Origin: Psilocybe azurescens
Lineage: Eukaryota; Basidiomycota; Agaricomycetes; Agaricales; Agrocybaceae
Assembly (NCBI GenBank): GCA_023853785.1
Contig: JAJIRX010001081.1
Location: 1 to 22,884 of the forward strand
Direction: 5' to 3'
DNA length: 22,884 nt
Made by a program: the position numbers and the translations under genes. Shown here one piece after another: positions 8,382 through 18,210 of the stretch (position 1 is the first letter of the stretch; each line of letters starts with the position of its first letter). Under the pieces are notes generated by a model. It made no database searches and was not told the DNA's origin. It saw only the letters and a list, made by a program, of their open reading frames with translations.

Positions 8382-9230
8382 TTAAATCAAAGACTACAGG
8401 GGGTAGAAACATATCTTGCATTCTTTTACCTTCTTTCCAGAGCTGCCATTATATCACACAATTCATTGTTGTTCACCATAAAGACCACAACCTAGGCACT
8501 ATCCTGCATTTGAAGCAACCGTCCGACAATAGCAATGTACACGCCATCATAGAGGAAGTGGTTGCTGATCTGGATGGATATCTTTATGATGGGGAGGGGC
8601 TTTTTCATAATTCATGGTTTTCGTCTTTCGCACAATTCCACCGTGAGTTCTTTGGACGCGGATCAGACAATTACTATCGAGGACATGTCTCTGTTATTGA
8701 GCGTTCAAGCTGGTATCCTCACCTGGCTGCATATCTCCTTAATTCGATGGTCGGGCGTGAATATCAAAAGCGACATCGACAATTCGAGTGCCCAATCAGC
8801 GAGGATAGATTTCTATATTACGACCTTGGCGACTGTTTACCGTACGCATACCCAACGGAACAAAATCTGGCTGCACTCCGTGCATTACGCCTTTGACCTC
8901 AACGTATACCTCGCGGATACTCCATTCACTTTCAAGAATCGGCTCTAAAATCAATATATTGTTATTGGTATGCCCTTATGATATGCCTTGCATCTCGTTA
9001 CTTGCACTGACGCGTGTTGATAATACAGAAATACGATCGCTCATCTCTATCGCTTGCAGAGCTGGCTGGGTTCACAGAGTGGCTCCCCGCTAGTTGAAGA
9101 GGATGTTAGTGATTCCGAAGAAGATCATAATAATGGGACTAATGATCAGGAAGAAATGGATGATGAGGACTCTGGCTAGGATTCTGACCAGAACTTTAAT
9201 GAGGACTCTGATGAGGACATGAATATGTAG
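8382..9230 (+). pseudogene. 3' end of a duplicated NLR gene (copy A)
   Basis: This segment is the paralog of 16690-17400. It keeps the intron before the penultimate part (GTAGAA at 8403 to CCAG at 8440). It then shares SNVHAIIEEVVADL, VIERSSWYPHLAAYLLN and LGDCLPYAYPTEQNLAALRAL with the complete gene. Differences from that copy fall mostly in third codon positions, so it was under coding constraint after the duplication. It is now broken: TGA at 8894-8896 stands where the other copy has TGT, and a TAG lies at 9177-9179. A separate frame after 9029 (KYDRSSLSLAELAG) leads to a long acidic tail with EEDVSDSEED, ending at 9228-9230. Everything upstream is absent; the transposon end at 8380 marks the break. 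Confidence 0.75.
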
Positions 9231-9640
9231 TGTCAATAGCAGTCAGTGAGTCCGATGTTTTTCATAAAATCTCTATCATAACAAAGTAGAAACAAATATC
9301 GGAAATGAAAGTAGGGTCATACCTCCGAAATTCTGGCTAACAAAACAATATAGCCCTCGAATACGGTAAATTCCAGCTACATGCGTTGACGAGTGTTTGT
9401 AATACATAATTAAGTTCACTGATCCCTAAAGCTTGTAGAACTGGCTCAACTCACGGGTTGGCTTGCCTCATCTGCTCAGCTGCTGAAGAGGATATTATAG
9501 TCTCGCTACCAGACTATCTGAATATACCCAGGTTTCACACTGCATATCTTCACAATGAAAGGTAACTTCTCCCGACCGATTGACTAGTTTGGTCAGGCTG
9601 AAGGCCATGATATATTTGTGCTTCCCATTTCTTGCCCCCA
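9231..9640 (+). repeat. Spacer with a third, degenerate copy of the NLR tail exon
   Basis: Sequence at about 9376-9470 (GCTACATGCGTTGACGAGTG onward) aligns with the intron end and last exon of the truncated NLR copy at about 9003-9100 and, less well, with 17308-17400. It has no open frame. The remainder of the stretch holds nothing I can recognise. Confidence 0.5.
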
Positions 9641-9929
9641 GTATAATGTCGTCTTTTCTTCCGTCATGAAGCTCAATTGGTACAGACTACTGATGTACAA
9701 CTCCTTCTGGGGCATCATCAGTGGTACGGGATTGCTTGAATAAGGCCACATACTGGAATAGTGGCTGGGTGGGGCGCTCTACGCGTCAGAAGACATCTCT
9801 ATGAGTCTCGAGTTACCAGATGTCCTGTGATATTAAGTTATCAAAGTTCAGGCGTTAATTCTCTCGAAGTGAAAGGGATTTTGCGGTCATGCACATTTGG
9901 TGAGATTAGATTAGATCAAAATCACCTAC

Positions 9930-10176
9930 AATATCGCCAAACACAACCCCTTTCCCTCGCTAACTTGTTGAATTCTTTCTTTTCTTAGTGGCCCCATTCT
10001 TGTTCCCGTCCTTATAACGGTTCCTCTGCATTGACTGCCGCCACCACCTAGCTGCTTGTTGTACGTACGCTCCTTGTTCAATCTCTTACAGCCACCCCCA
10101 CCACCATGACATACTGATTATAATATTGTTTATATCACTCGACGTTCAACTGTTCAATCCTACGATATTACAATGC
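9930..10176 (+). promoter_or_regulatory. Upstream region of F-box paralog 1, conserved with the copy at 17910-18210
   Basis: The block TTCTTGTTCCCGTCCTTATA then ACGGTTCCTCTGCATT (9998-10030) is nearly identical to 18020-18056. An AGATTAGATTAGAT stretch with CGCCAAACAC lies further upstream in both copies. CTTATAA at 10011-10017 sits about 160 bp before the start codon and may act as a TATA-like element. The conservation shows the duplication included this region; function is inferred. Confidence 0.4.
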
Positions 10177-11240
10177 ATGCCGTCGCCGGACGCGAGCGTA
10201 TTGAGTCGCGATACCCAGACGCAATTGCAGACTGCAGGCAAGAGCCCCGAGAAGAGCATGGGCAAGAATCGTAAATGGCCCTAGTCTATATAGATCCAAG
10301 ACCAGGGGTGACGATGACAGCCTCGAACAGAACAATAGCCACGACGGAGGAGAAAGTCGGCCTGCTACCACAGTACAATCTGAGCAAAGATCGGACGGAC
10401 AGAGCCCTGCCAAGCGCAGGAAGACGCGTCCCGATATTTGTTGAACGAAGCCCGCATCTATCTTCGTCCCTATCCCCACCATCCTGGACGAAAACGACAC
10501 TCAAACCCACTGTCAAAACTCCTACTCCTACTCCAACTCAAATTCACGCACAAACTCAAAACCACGTACCAATGCGCGAGCTGAGGTGGGTGCGCCCGGA
10601 GGCGACGTCGAAGAATCAGGAAGCATAGGAGCGCTGTGGGTGGGAGGCGAACGCGCTGATGTTGCCGAGGAAGGTGTCCGTTGGGGTGGGTTTACGATTT
10701 CGATGTACGTTGCATCTCTCTCATTTACCTCTATACCGGACCACATACGACGATGCCAACCAACATGTAACCCCGAGAGGTGGCTCTACGATCCAATATA
10801 TGCGCAGCTCCCGCTATTCACCCAGCTGCACACGCTTGCACTTGAGGACACGGTCGTTTCGCTTGCTACACACATATGATATGCCGTGCAGGATACCAGC
10901 GGTCTGCACACTCAACCTTGTGAACTGCATGTACATCTGCTTGGCTGCGGGATTTTGGGCGCAGAGCGCGGCGGTGACTGAGGTGGCGGTGGCTAAAGCG
11001 GGTGTCGGGACAGGATCGGGGTCGGAGTGCGGAGCGTTGCGATTCGGGTCTTCTTTGACGATAATAAGGCCATGGTGGCTTCACCGGCGCGTCTCTCATG
11101 GAGCGGCTCCGGCGGAGAGTGGGCAGCAAACATGCACGTCCCGGCCGCCTACGCGTTGAGACTAATACAGGATGCTGTATCGGGGTTTTAATTCTCGATA
11201 CGTGCGGCTCCCGCGGTCGGGTTCCTTTATTCAATATTGG
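10177..11240 (+). pseudogene. F-box/LRR-like paralog 1, lacking its F-box
   Basis: The product begins MPSPDASVLSRDTQTQLQT, like the N terminus of the copy at 18211, but reaches a TAG at 10282-10284 (codon 36). Downstream similarity continues in shifting frames: the basic/Ser-rich linker with SPAKRRKTR, then MRELRWVRPEATSKNQEA (10571 on). About 180 bp that encode the F-box in the other copy (18601-18777) are missing, with the junction inside CCAATGCGCGAGCTG at about 10568. Beyond the intron (GTACGT at about 10704) two leucine-rich segments remain (TQLHTLALEDTVVSL and VCTLNLVNCMYICL), then PARLSWSGSGGEWAANM. It is a relic of a duplicated F-box gene. Confidence 0.7.
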
Positions 11241-11690
11241 GTACATAGCTAATCCCGCAGCGAAAAAATTAATGCGCCGTTGGTAAACTCGAAAGAGCGG
11301 ACTTCGTCCGCTATTATTGTACTACGGCATGATATTTAGTATTTATTACAAATTGCCAACAGGAGTCCTGATAATTTTTATCTATATATAGTGTTTATTT
11401 ACATCTATGTACTAGATTGCAACTAACGAATTTCATACATGCAAAATACCCTGCCTTCGGCAGGTAATTAAGCAGATTTCTTATATCCAATTTTAGTAAA
11501 TTCCCAAGCAAATTTCTTGTCCATATTTTCATATTCGCACCACTGCTTGGTTCCCGTTTCGTCTCGAACGCTGCTGACCTCGTTCTTTTTCGTGTTCGAT
11601 CTCATGCATATATCCAGGCTCTTTCTGCATTGACCATCAAACAGTCGCTTATCGTACACAAGTCTCTCTTTCTCAGTGCCATTACCATCT
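11241..11690. other. AT-rich insert between two F-box relics, with two GC-rich hairpins
   Basis: This stretch is much richer in A and T than the flanking F-box relics. It contains two perfect short hairpins with a TTC loop: AGCGGAC-TTC-GTCCGCT near 11294-11310 and CCTGCC-TTC-GGCAGG near 11449-11463. Such isolated GC palindromes in AT-rich DNA are typical of fungal mitochondrial genomes, so a mitochondrial fragment in the nucleus is possible. A 76-codon minus-strand frame (11468-11698) ends KKFAWEFTKIGYKKSA; I do not recognise it. Confidence 0.3.
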
Positions 11691-12475
11691 CGCACCATGA
11701 TGACGTATTATCGCTCGACGTTCCATAATGCTCGTTCAATTCTACTATCCTGTAATATATGCGGCCAACGAGCAAAAACGTGTATATTACTGATACTCCA
11801 GACGCAGCTAAAGACGGCGAGGAAAACACCGGGGAAGAGTGGCAAGAAAAACACGAGTGGACGCCATCCGTCTGAACAGATTCAAGACCAGGGCAAAGAC
11901 GACGACAGTCAGAACGACAACTAAATACAATCACAATCACCTTCATATTTCTCAATCACTGACGAGGAGAACAAACTACTGTCAGTGAACCTACCACACA
12001 AACATCGGACTGATAGAACCCTGCTATGCATAGGAAGACGCGCATTGATTCGTGGAGCCAATCCCACATTCACCACCATCCTCATTACCATCATCCTCAA
12101 CGACATTGACCCTCGAAACTTCCCTTAGGTCTCTAGCCCAAACTAAATCCTAATCGAAACACCCAAACCTGAAGTAGCATCGAAGTCAAATACCATGGAT
12201 CCCCTCTCAATCCCTGACGCGATGTCTTCATCGAGATCATCACGCGTCTCCTCGCCCGCGGACCTCTCGCGGTGGTGCGCGTGCCTGGGGTTGCAAAGTC
12301 TGGGATGGAGGTAGTTGATGCGGAAGCTGCGGTGGATGAGATACGAGGCAATCTTGAAGCATCGGATTGTTGTGGGAGGTGTGGAAATGGAGGAGTGTCT
12401 TGGGAGATCGGGAAGACAAGGAAGGGGACGCATTGAAGTTCCCGACGAAGGTTTTGATCGGGTGGGGCTTTAAGC
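11691..12475 (+). pseudogene. F-box/LRR-like paralog 2, 5' part only, degenerate
   Basis: CGCTCGACGTTC and the following sequence match 18171-18400 of the best F-box copy: the same untranslated leader, then the same basic/Gln-rich coding stretch with QTQLKTARKT and EQIQDQGKDDD. At 12194 ATGGATCCC starts the equivalent of MDPLLIPDD. The F-box follows but is split: MDPLSIPDA in one frame, VFIEIITRL in the next, and then stops. Nothing beyond the F-box and a short helical stretch is kept. It shows that the F-box gene was duplicated at least twice in this locus. Confidence 0.65.
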
Positions 12476-12609
12476 TTTAAGTTTGGTCATATGTATTATG
12501 AGCTCTACGTGCGTCTATTTCTTTCTTTCTTTTAGTTGATCCTCCTTGATCCACATTTCGTTATTTTCATTCTCCTCTTCCACTCCCGAGGGTTGCATAC
12601 AATGCTAAA

Positions 12610-13066
12610 TCATATAATATCACAGACTATGCTGTAAAATTTAAACTGCACGATGCGATGCACACTCAACTGCTCCTCTGTCTTGCTCCTTTCCTTCATG
12701 AGTTTTAATCGTCCTTGAGGCACCGTCATCTCACTGTACATGTACTCTGTCCTCGTACAAATCCCCACTCTACGTCGACTGGGCACTGTCAGCCGCAAAT
12801 ACATCCGCCCCTCGGCGTCGTTCGTGGACTAGATCACGTATTCAATGCCCGACAGCAGCAGCAAGTTCCGGGTCAGGCGCAGGCGCAGCTTCTTTCAAGA
12901 CATAACTGGCCATGTTGTGCGCTTGGAATCCGTTTACCTGCTTGGCCGCATGCATCTTGCCACGCAACGCATATTCTATATGAACATTCGATATACGCTC
13001 GGGACGTATGAGGGCTTTACGTGAGTGGGCATCGCAGGAGGGACTCGTTTGCCTTCCAATTATCAT
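12610..13066 (-). pseudogene. Unrecognised minus-strand coding remnant
   Basis: Two minus-strand frames look protein-like and are probably parts of one gene. The upstream one (13066 to 12842) contains CDAHSRKALIRPERISNVH and ends PDPELAAAVGH. The downstream one (12804 to 12610) contains MYLRLTVPSRRRVGICTRTE and RLKLMKERSKTEEQLSVHRI. A frameshift or intron would have to join them near 12840-12810. I recognise no family. There is no matching sequence around the other F-box copies. Confidence 0.25.
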
Positions 13067-14080
13067 CGTGAGCTTATTATATTAGATGGTTTAGCTGATG
13101 ACAGGATGAAGTCCAAGGCTATAGGAGACAACTAGAGGGCGGATCGGAGCGTTTGAAGGGATTGGTTATGAGAGACAAACGAAATTTTACCAGGTGTGCA
13201 GAATGTTGAATATTCAGGTAGGGAGGTGCTATTGGCTATTAGGCAGCTGTTCGAGTTGGCCGTTATGTACAAGCTAGGTATATATTCTCCATGGGAGCAT
13301 TCATTTCGTCACCTTGAGAGCCATTCTGGGGGCTGCCTGGCCTCTTCTCCAGCATGGACCTATAAACTTAGAATGCAACATGGCCGAAACTGCCGATGGG
13401 TGCGAATCCAGTACGATATCTGTCATCTAACTTCATTAGGAATGGTCGATTCGGGTTTAAAGCTGAGTTTGAAGCAATAAAAGGATTCCGAAGCAATGCA
13501 AAGAGTCCAAAGTCGGTGGCAGTTTCTCTGTCTATATTTCCTTGCCAACAATCTTAGGAGAACTCAGCCTCAGGGGCACTTAGTGATCGCCTCAGCTTCT
13601 CGGTCTGTCATGACATAATCCTCGTCCGGTGCTCGCTCAGTAGGTCATCGTATTCTTCTTTGTTCATACCTGCTCGCTGCGCATTCGGAATATGCATAGC
13701 TTAATGGCAGTGCATACTTGTATAAGACACTGTTGACACTGTCCCGGCCTAGATATGGCATAAGTGTTATCAATTGCTTGCGATCAGCTACTTGAAGCCG
13801 ATCTATACAAGGAAAGCTCCTTTGATGAACGTGCTGGTAGCTGTGGTATTTGGTTCTATTCTAGCAGAGACATTTGTACCGCCACTAGGCTATGTGAGTG
13901 GGAACGTTGAGTTCACTATAATACCCACAATTTTCCAATAATTTGCCCCCTTTGCTGTTCTGCCCCTTTCTCCGTTCTGAATCTTATCTTGTTCGTTTCT
14001 TCTCATTCGACGCACTCGATTCGAAAGTTATAGTGATTGAAAGGATTCAACTACTCCTCTTACCTTACACTCCACTCCTC
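13067..14080. other. Intergenic region and presumed promoter of the NLR gene
   Basis: No convincing gene is visible. The longest plus-strand frame (13196-13480) has ordinary composition but no recognisable motif. The last 150 bp before the NLR start are pyrimidine-rich (CCCCCTTTGCTGTTCTGCCC at 13947-13966 and onward) with CTATAATA near 13915 and CCAATAA near 13934, as expected for a fungal promoter and leader. Confidence 0.35.
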
Positions 14081-17000
14081 ATGTCTCATCCACCTAGAAA
14101 TCAAATGTTCCCACAGAGCAGTAACTTCATGATCAACGGTGGTCATTTAGTAAACGTCCAAGGCGATTATCACCACAACGTACAGCGGGACAATGGTAAG
14201 AGCTCTCTTCTGTCAAACTCACGCCCGTAGAGAATTTACTTACGTGTTCTTGAAAGGACTACACATTCTTACCCAGTATATCGCATCCGGCGCAATGTTC
14301 GATTCGTCTGCACGATTCCCGCCCGCAAAGTGTCATCCTGGGACACGGGAAAAAGCACTCAAGACCATAACAGACTGGATTATCGACCCTGCTCCCGACC
14401 AGAGTGTCATATGGCTATACGGCCCAGCAGGATCTGGAAAATCAGCTATCGCACAGTCAATCGCAGAGCTTCTCTGGCGGTTATATCAAAGTCAGTACGG
14501 AGGAAGCTTTTTCTTTGCCGCCGGAGACAAAGACGGTAGGGGAGATGGCAACAAACTCTTCTCGACGCTCGCCTATCAGCTTGCAGTCCAATTCCCCACC
14601 CTACTGCCCTTCATAAACGACACATTGTTCAAAGATCCCATGCTTCCTACGAGGTCCATGGAAATTCAAATCAAGGCTCTTATCGTTGACCCTCTCTTAC
14701 AAGTATCGAACTGGTCGACCCACACGCCTACTATTATCATAGATGGTCTCGATGAATGCGCGGATTCAACCACTCAGAAGAGCATCCTTTCGCTCATATC
14801 CTACCATGTCCGTCATCATAAAGTACCCCTTCGATTCCTTATTGCCAGCCGTCCCGAATATTGGATCCGAGATGCATTTGAAGTAGCGACTATTCACGAT
14901 CTCACGCTGCCCATATCACTCAATGATATCGGCGACGCAAAGGCGATATCGAGAGATATCTGGTCGCTGAATTCGCCGAGATTTGCAATAAATACAGCCG
15001 CATTATGTCGTCTGTGATGCAACCTTGGCCACCCACACGCATTGTCAAACGCTTCGTCGAAGAGGCTTCTGGCCAGTTTATCTATGCATCCACCATCGTC
15101 AAGTTTGTTGGCTACTCGTCCGACTTCTGTGACCCTCGAGAACAGCTCCGGATATTGACCACGGCTGGAACTCATCGTGCCACTGCGTTCTCAACCCTCG
15201 ACGCTCTCTATGCTGCAATTCTATCGCGTATCCCTGATACTCATCGAGCAGCACTGAAACTGGTTCTTGGCGGCATTCTTCTCAACTTGACCTTTCAAGC
15301 AATAGAGATTTTTCTGGGAGTGGATGCTGGAGTGATATCTATCATTTTAGACGCTCAACTCCCTCATTCGTGTAGAACAGAAGATGTTTGAAGCCGAAGA
15401 AGTATTAGAAGTATGGTATGGCCCGCGTGGCTGTCCAGAAGAAACAGAAATGATGTTCTACCATTTATCATTTCAGGAATTTCTCCAGAATCAACCTCGC
15501 TCGGGACAATATTTTGTAGACGTGGACAAAATTTCTGAGCAGTTCTGGTTTACTATTGCTAATCTGATTGGGGATGCCTTAGAGCAGAAGCCAGAATTTA
15601 AACAACATAAGGCCTAGTGAGCTCATTCGGTTTGTCCGGAATTTATGCTAACTGATTTTATTGAACGTACCAACAGCACTATAGGCATAATGTCTTTGGA
15701 GCACTTGTTAGCCTGCATATTTTGGCCAGATGGCGTTAACTCGAATATTTACGCTTTACCAGATCTTTCCGACGACCTCGACTTGAAGTTGAAAGCCTTC
15801 ATTTCTTCCAATTCGGCAAATATTTTATACGGTTCGTATTTATTGCGATTTCTGGAATTCCTTTATCCCTGCGTGCACACAAGCCATCCAAACCTACCCT
15901 ATAAGAAGACTTTGGACCTCGTTAAGTCCAAAATCATACGTTATCTCGGAGCGAATGATATATTCATTATTACCCCACTCGTATTCTACGCACGGCGTAA
16001 CTATGATCATCACGATGAATTAAGCGTTGACGAACTCAAACATCTTGCCAAAGTGAACATATCGAGCGATATTTACCATTCTTTCCTGTCTGTTCGGTGG
16101 GACTGGGAGTCGCCGGGTCCCGGCCGTGCAAAAATTCACATTCTATCCTCGTTCGATACATACCTGCGTGAATGCAAGGACGAAGCATGGCTTTCTCTAT
16201 GGACCAGCCAGTCTAGACGATTCATGTGTCTTTGTTTGACTGTATTAGGTAATGATAGTATGAAGCGTGCCAGAGACCCAAATGCGTAAGTTTCATACTG
16301 CTTTGATAGATATTTTATTGACCAATTTTTCTTCTAAATCAAGCCCGAACTTGTTATCCCATGCTGAGGTTGACATAAGACTGTGGACTCTGGGCACCCT
16401 CTTAGATCGCAATAAAATTGGGGGATCAGGGTCAAAGAATTTACTCTCCGATGCATGGGGACGACTGTTTTTGACACTTTTACTCGATCCCAGGCTGTGG
16501 AACATATTTCGTATACACGAATCTGACAAGAGAATAGATCCGATTGAATTTGCATTAGATGCAATGTGCTGGATACACAGGGCGCTAGTACGTATATATT
16601 TGTGTCTTTTACGATCATATGGCACTAACTATCATGTATCGTGATTATTCCTATAGTGTGATCCTGAGTCGAGATCGCTGATTGCAGAGTACGACACAGG
16701 TCTCGTGGTAGCAAGAATGTCACGGGCAATAACTGGGATCTACCATCGGTTTTTTTACCTTCTTTCCAGAGCAGTCGATATCTCACGGAACCCATTCTCA
16801 TTCATTCTCAAGACGGCAACCTGGGCGTTATGCTGCATTTGATACAACCGTCCGACGATAGCAACGTATACGCCATCATAGAGGAAGCGATTACTGATCT
16901 GCATGCAGACCTTCATCAAGATTGGTTTTTCTTTGTCAAAAAATTTCACGATCGGTTCTTCGGTCGCCTTTCAGAGAATCACTACATCGAAATCGACTCC

Positions 17001-17533
17001 GTTATTGAGCGCTCAAGCTGGTATCCTCACCTGGCTGCATATCTTCTTAATTGGAAGGTCAAGTCTCAATATCAACAACTGCATCCACAATTCAGGGCCT
17101 ATATCTCCCGGTTATATTTCTAAATACCTATCTTGGCGACTGTTTACCCTACGCATACCCAACTGAACAAAATCTGGCTGCACTCCGTGCATTACGTTTT
17201 TGTCCATCACAAATCCCACGCAATGGCATGCACCTTCAAGATTCTGCGCTGGAATTAATACATTGTTATTGGTATGCCCTTATGATACGCCTTAAATCTC
17301 GTTACCTACGCTGACGCGTGCTTATGACGTAGAAATACGATCGTTCATCTCTATCGCTTGAAGAGCTTGCTGGGCTCAGGGATGGCTCGCATCACTATTT
17401 GAAGACATTTGACTTGAAAGACCGACTCTCTAGAATGGCTGACATACTCTCGATAATGGTCGATGGGAGCGAGTTGAGCGAAGATGATGGACCAAACTTG
17501 GATGTTTGCATTCCGGAGCACATTTCCGTATAA
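14081..17533 (+). CDS. NACHT-domain NLR protein (several introns, frame breaks)
   Basis: NACHT NLRs are signal-transducing ATPases tied to non-self recognition and programmed cell death in fungi. Exon 1 (14081-14195) encodes a short N terminus with NFMINGGHLVNVQGDYHHNV, a common lead-in in Agaricomycete NLRs. After a 61-bp intron come KCHPGTRE, Walker A GPAGSGKS (about residues 94-101), GGSFFFA and LAYQLA, Walker B TIIIDGLDECA (197-207) and sensor RFLIASRPE (231-239). HLSFQEFL..RSGQYF follows further on. No C-terminal repeats are seen. Introns read at 14196-14256, 15617-15676, 16286-16343, 16588-16656, 16708-16769 and probably 17272-17332. Frame breaks lie near 14945 (one base short; DIERYLVAEF continues in the next frame), 15370 and 17095. 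The stop at 17531-17533 is tentative, because the last intron phase does not fit. Confidence 0.85.
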
Positions 17534-17760
17534 TGTGTTAGGAAATCCTCCACCCCCATGGATGAAGGGCTACCCCGAAGGGACTTGGCGCAGCACAGAT
17601 GCCGAATGCGCCAACCACTCCGATCCGATCCTATACAAGGCCAGCCACAACCCACCATCTAGGAGAGGCAAAAACAAATTCTCTCGACAACTTGTTTTAC
17701 AATTCGGACAGGCTGAAGTCGACGATTTTCTGAATCAAGTGTTGCTTTCGTCTTGAAGCT
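17534..17760 (+). other. Possible extra 3' coding part of the NLR or downstream exon
   Basis: A frame that is open from 17484 to a stop at 17754-17756 contains LGNPPPPWMKGYPEGTW and ends AEVDDFLNQVLLSS, which looks like a real protein C terminus. It is one base out of frame with the preceding NLR exon, so a frameshift near 17480-17530 would join them. The truncated copy A shows only scattered similarity here (near 9585-9660). I cannot decide between an NLR tail and chance. Confidence 0.25.
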
Positions 17761-17904
17761 CAATTGATACGTAGAGAACACGGATGTAGAGACCTTTCTG
17801 GTGCGTCACCAGTCGTACGGGATTGGTGGAATAAGGAAGGCTGCGTGTGTATCGATGCTCAAGCTTCTGGCGTGAGCGGTCGCGCGCATGTGGTCAGATA
17901 AAGA

Positions 17905-18210
17905 TTAGATTAGATTAAGTTCACCCGCCGACAATACCGCCAAACACGACCTACTTTGTTCCCTTTTCGTCGCGCACTTGTTGTTGTCCTTATTCTTTCT
18001 TTTCTAAGCAGTGACCCCGTTCTTGTTCTTGTTCTTATAACGGTTCCTCTGCATTATCTTCCCTATTAGCTACTTACTGTATGTGTACGTGACGCTCCTT
18101 CTTTCAATCTCTTACTGCCACCACACCACCACCACTACGACAACGTACTGATTATTTTATCGTCTATATCGCTCGACGCTCAATCGTTCAATTCTACGAC
18201 ACTACAATAC
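17905..18210 (+). promoter_or_regulatory. Promoter region of the F-box gene, conserved with 9930-10176
   Basis: AGATTAGATTAGATT at 17907-17920, ATACCGCCAAACACGACC near 17934-17950 and CTTATAACGGTTCCTCTGCA at 18034-18053 recur in the same order upstream of paralog 1. TTATAA lies about 170 bp before the ATG at 18211, followed by a pyrimidine-rich leader. The function as a promoter is inferred from position and conservation. Confidence 0.45.

Noticed and set aside
10168..10516. Minus-strand frames over the 5' part of F-box paralog 1, and equivalents at 18202-18550
   Set aside because: They are mirror frames of the basic/Gln-rich coding sequence on the plus strand. The same shadows appear in both copies because the DNA is homologous.
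13196..13480. A 94-codon plus-strand frame upstream of the NLR gene
   Set aside because: No motif, no counterpart in other copies and no flanking splice or start context. Length alone is not enough.
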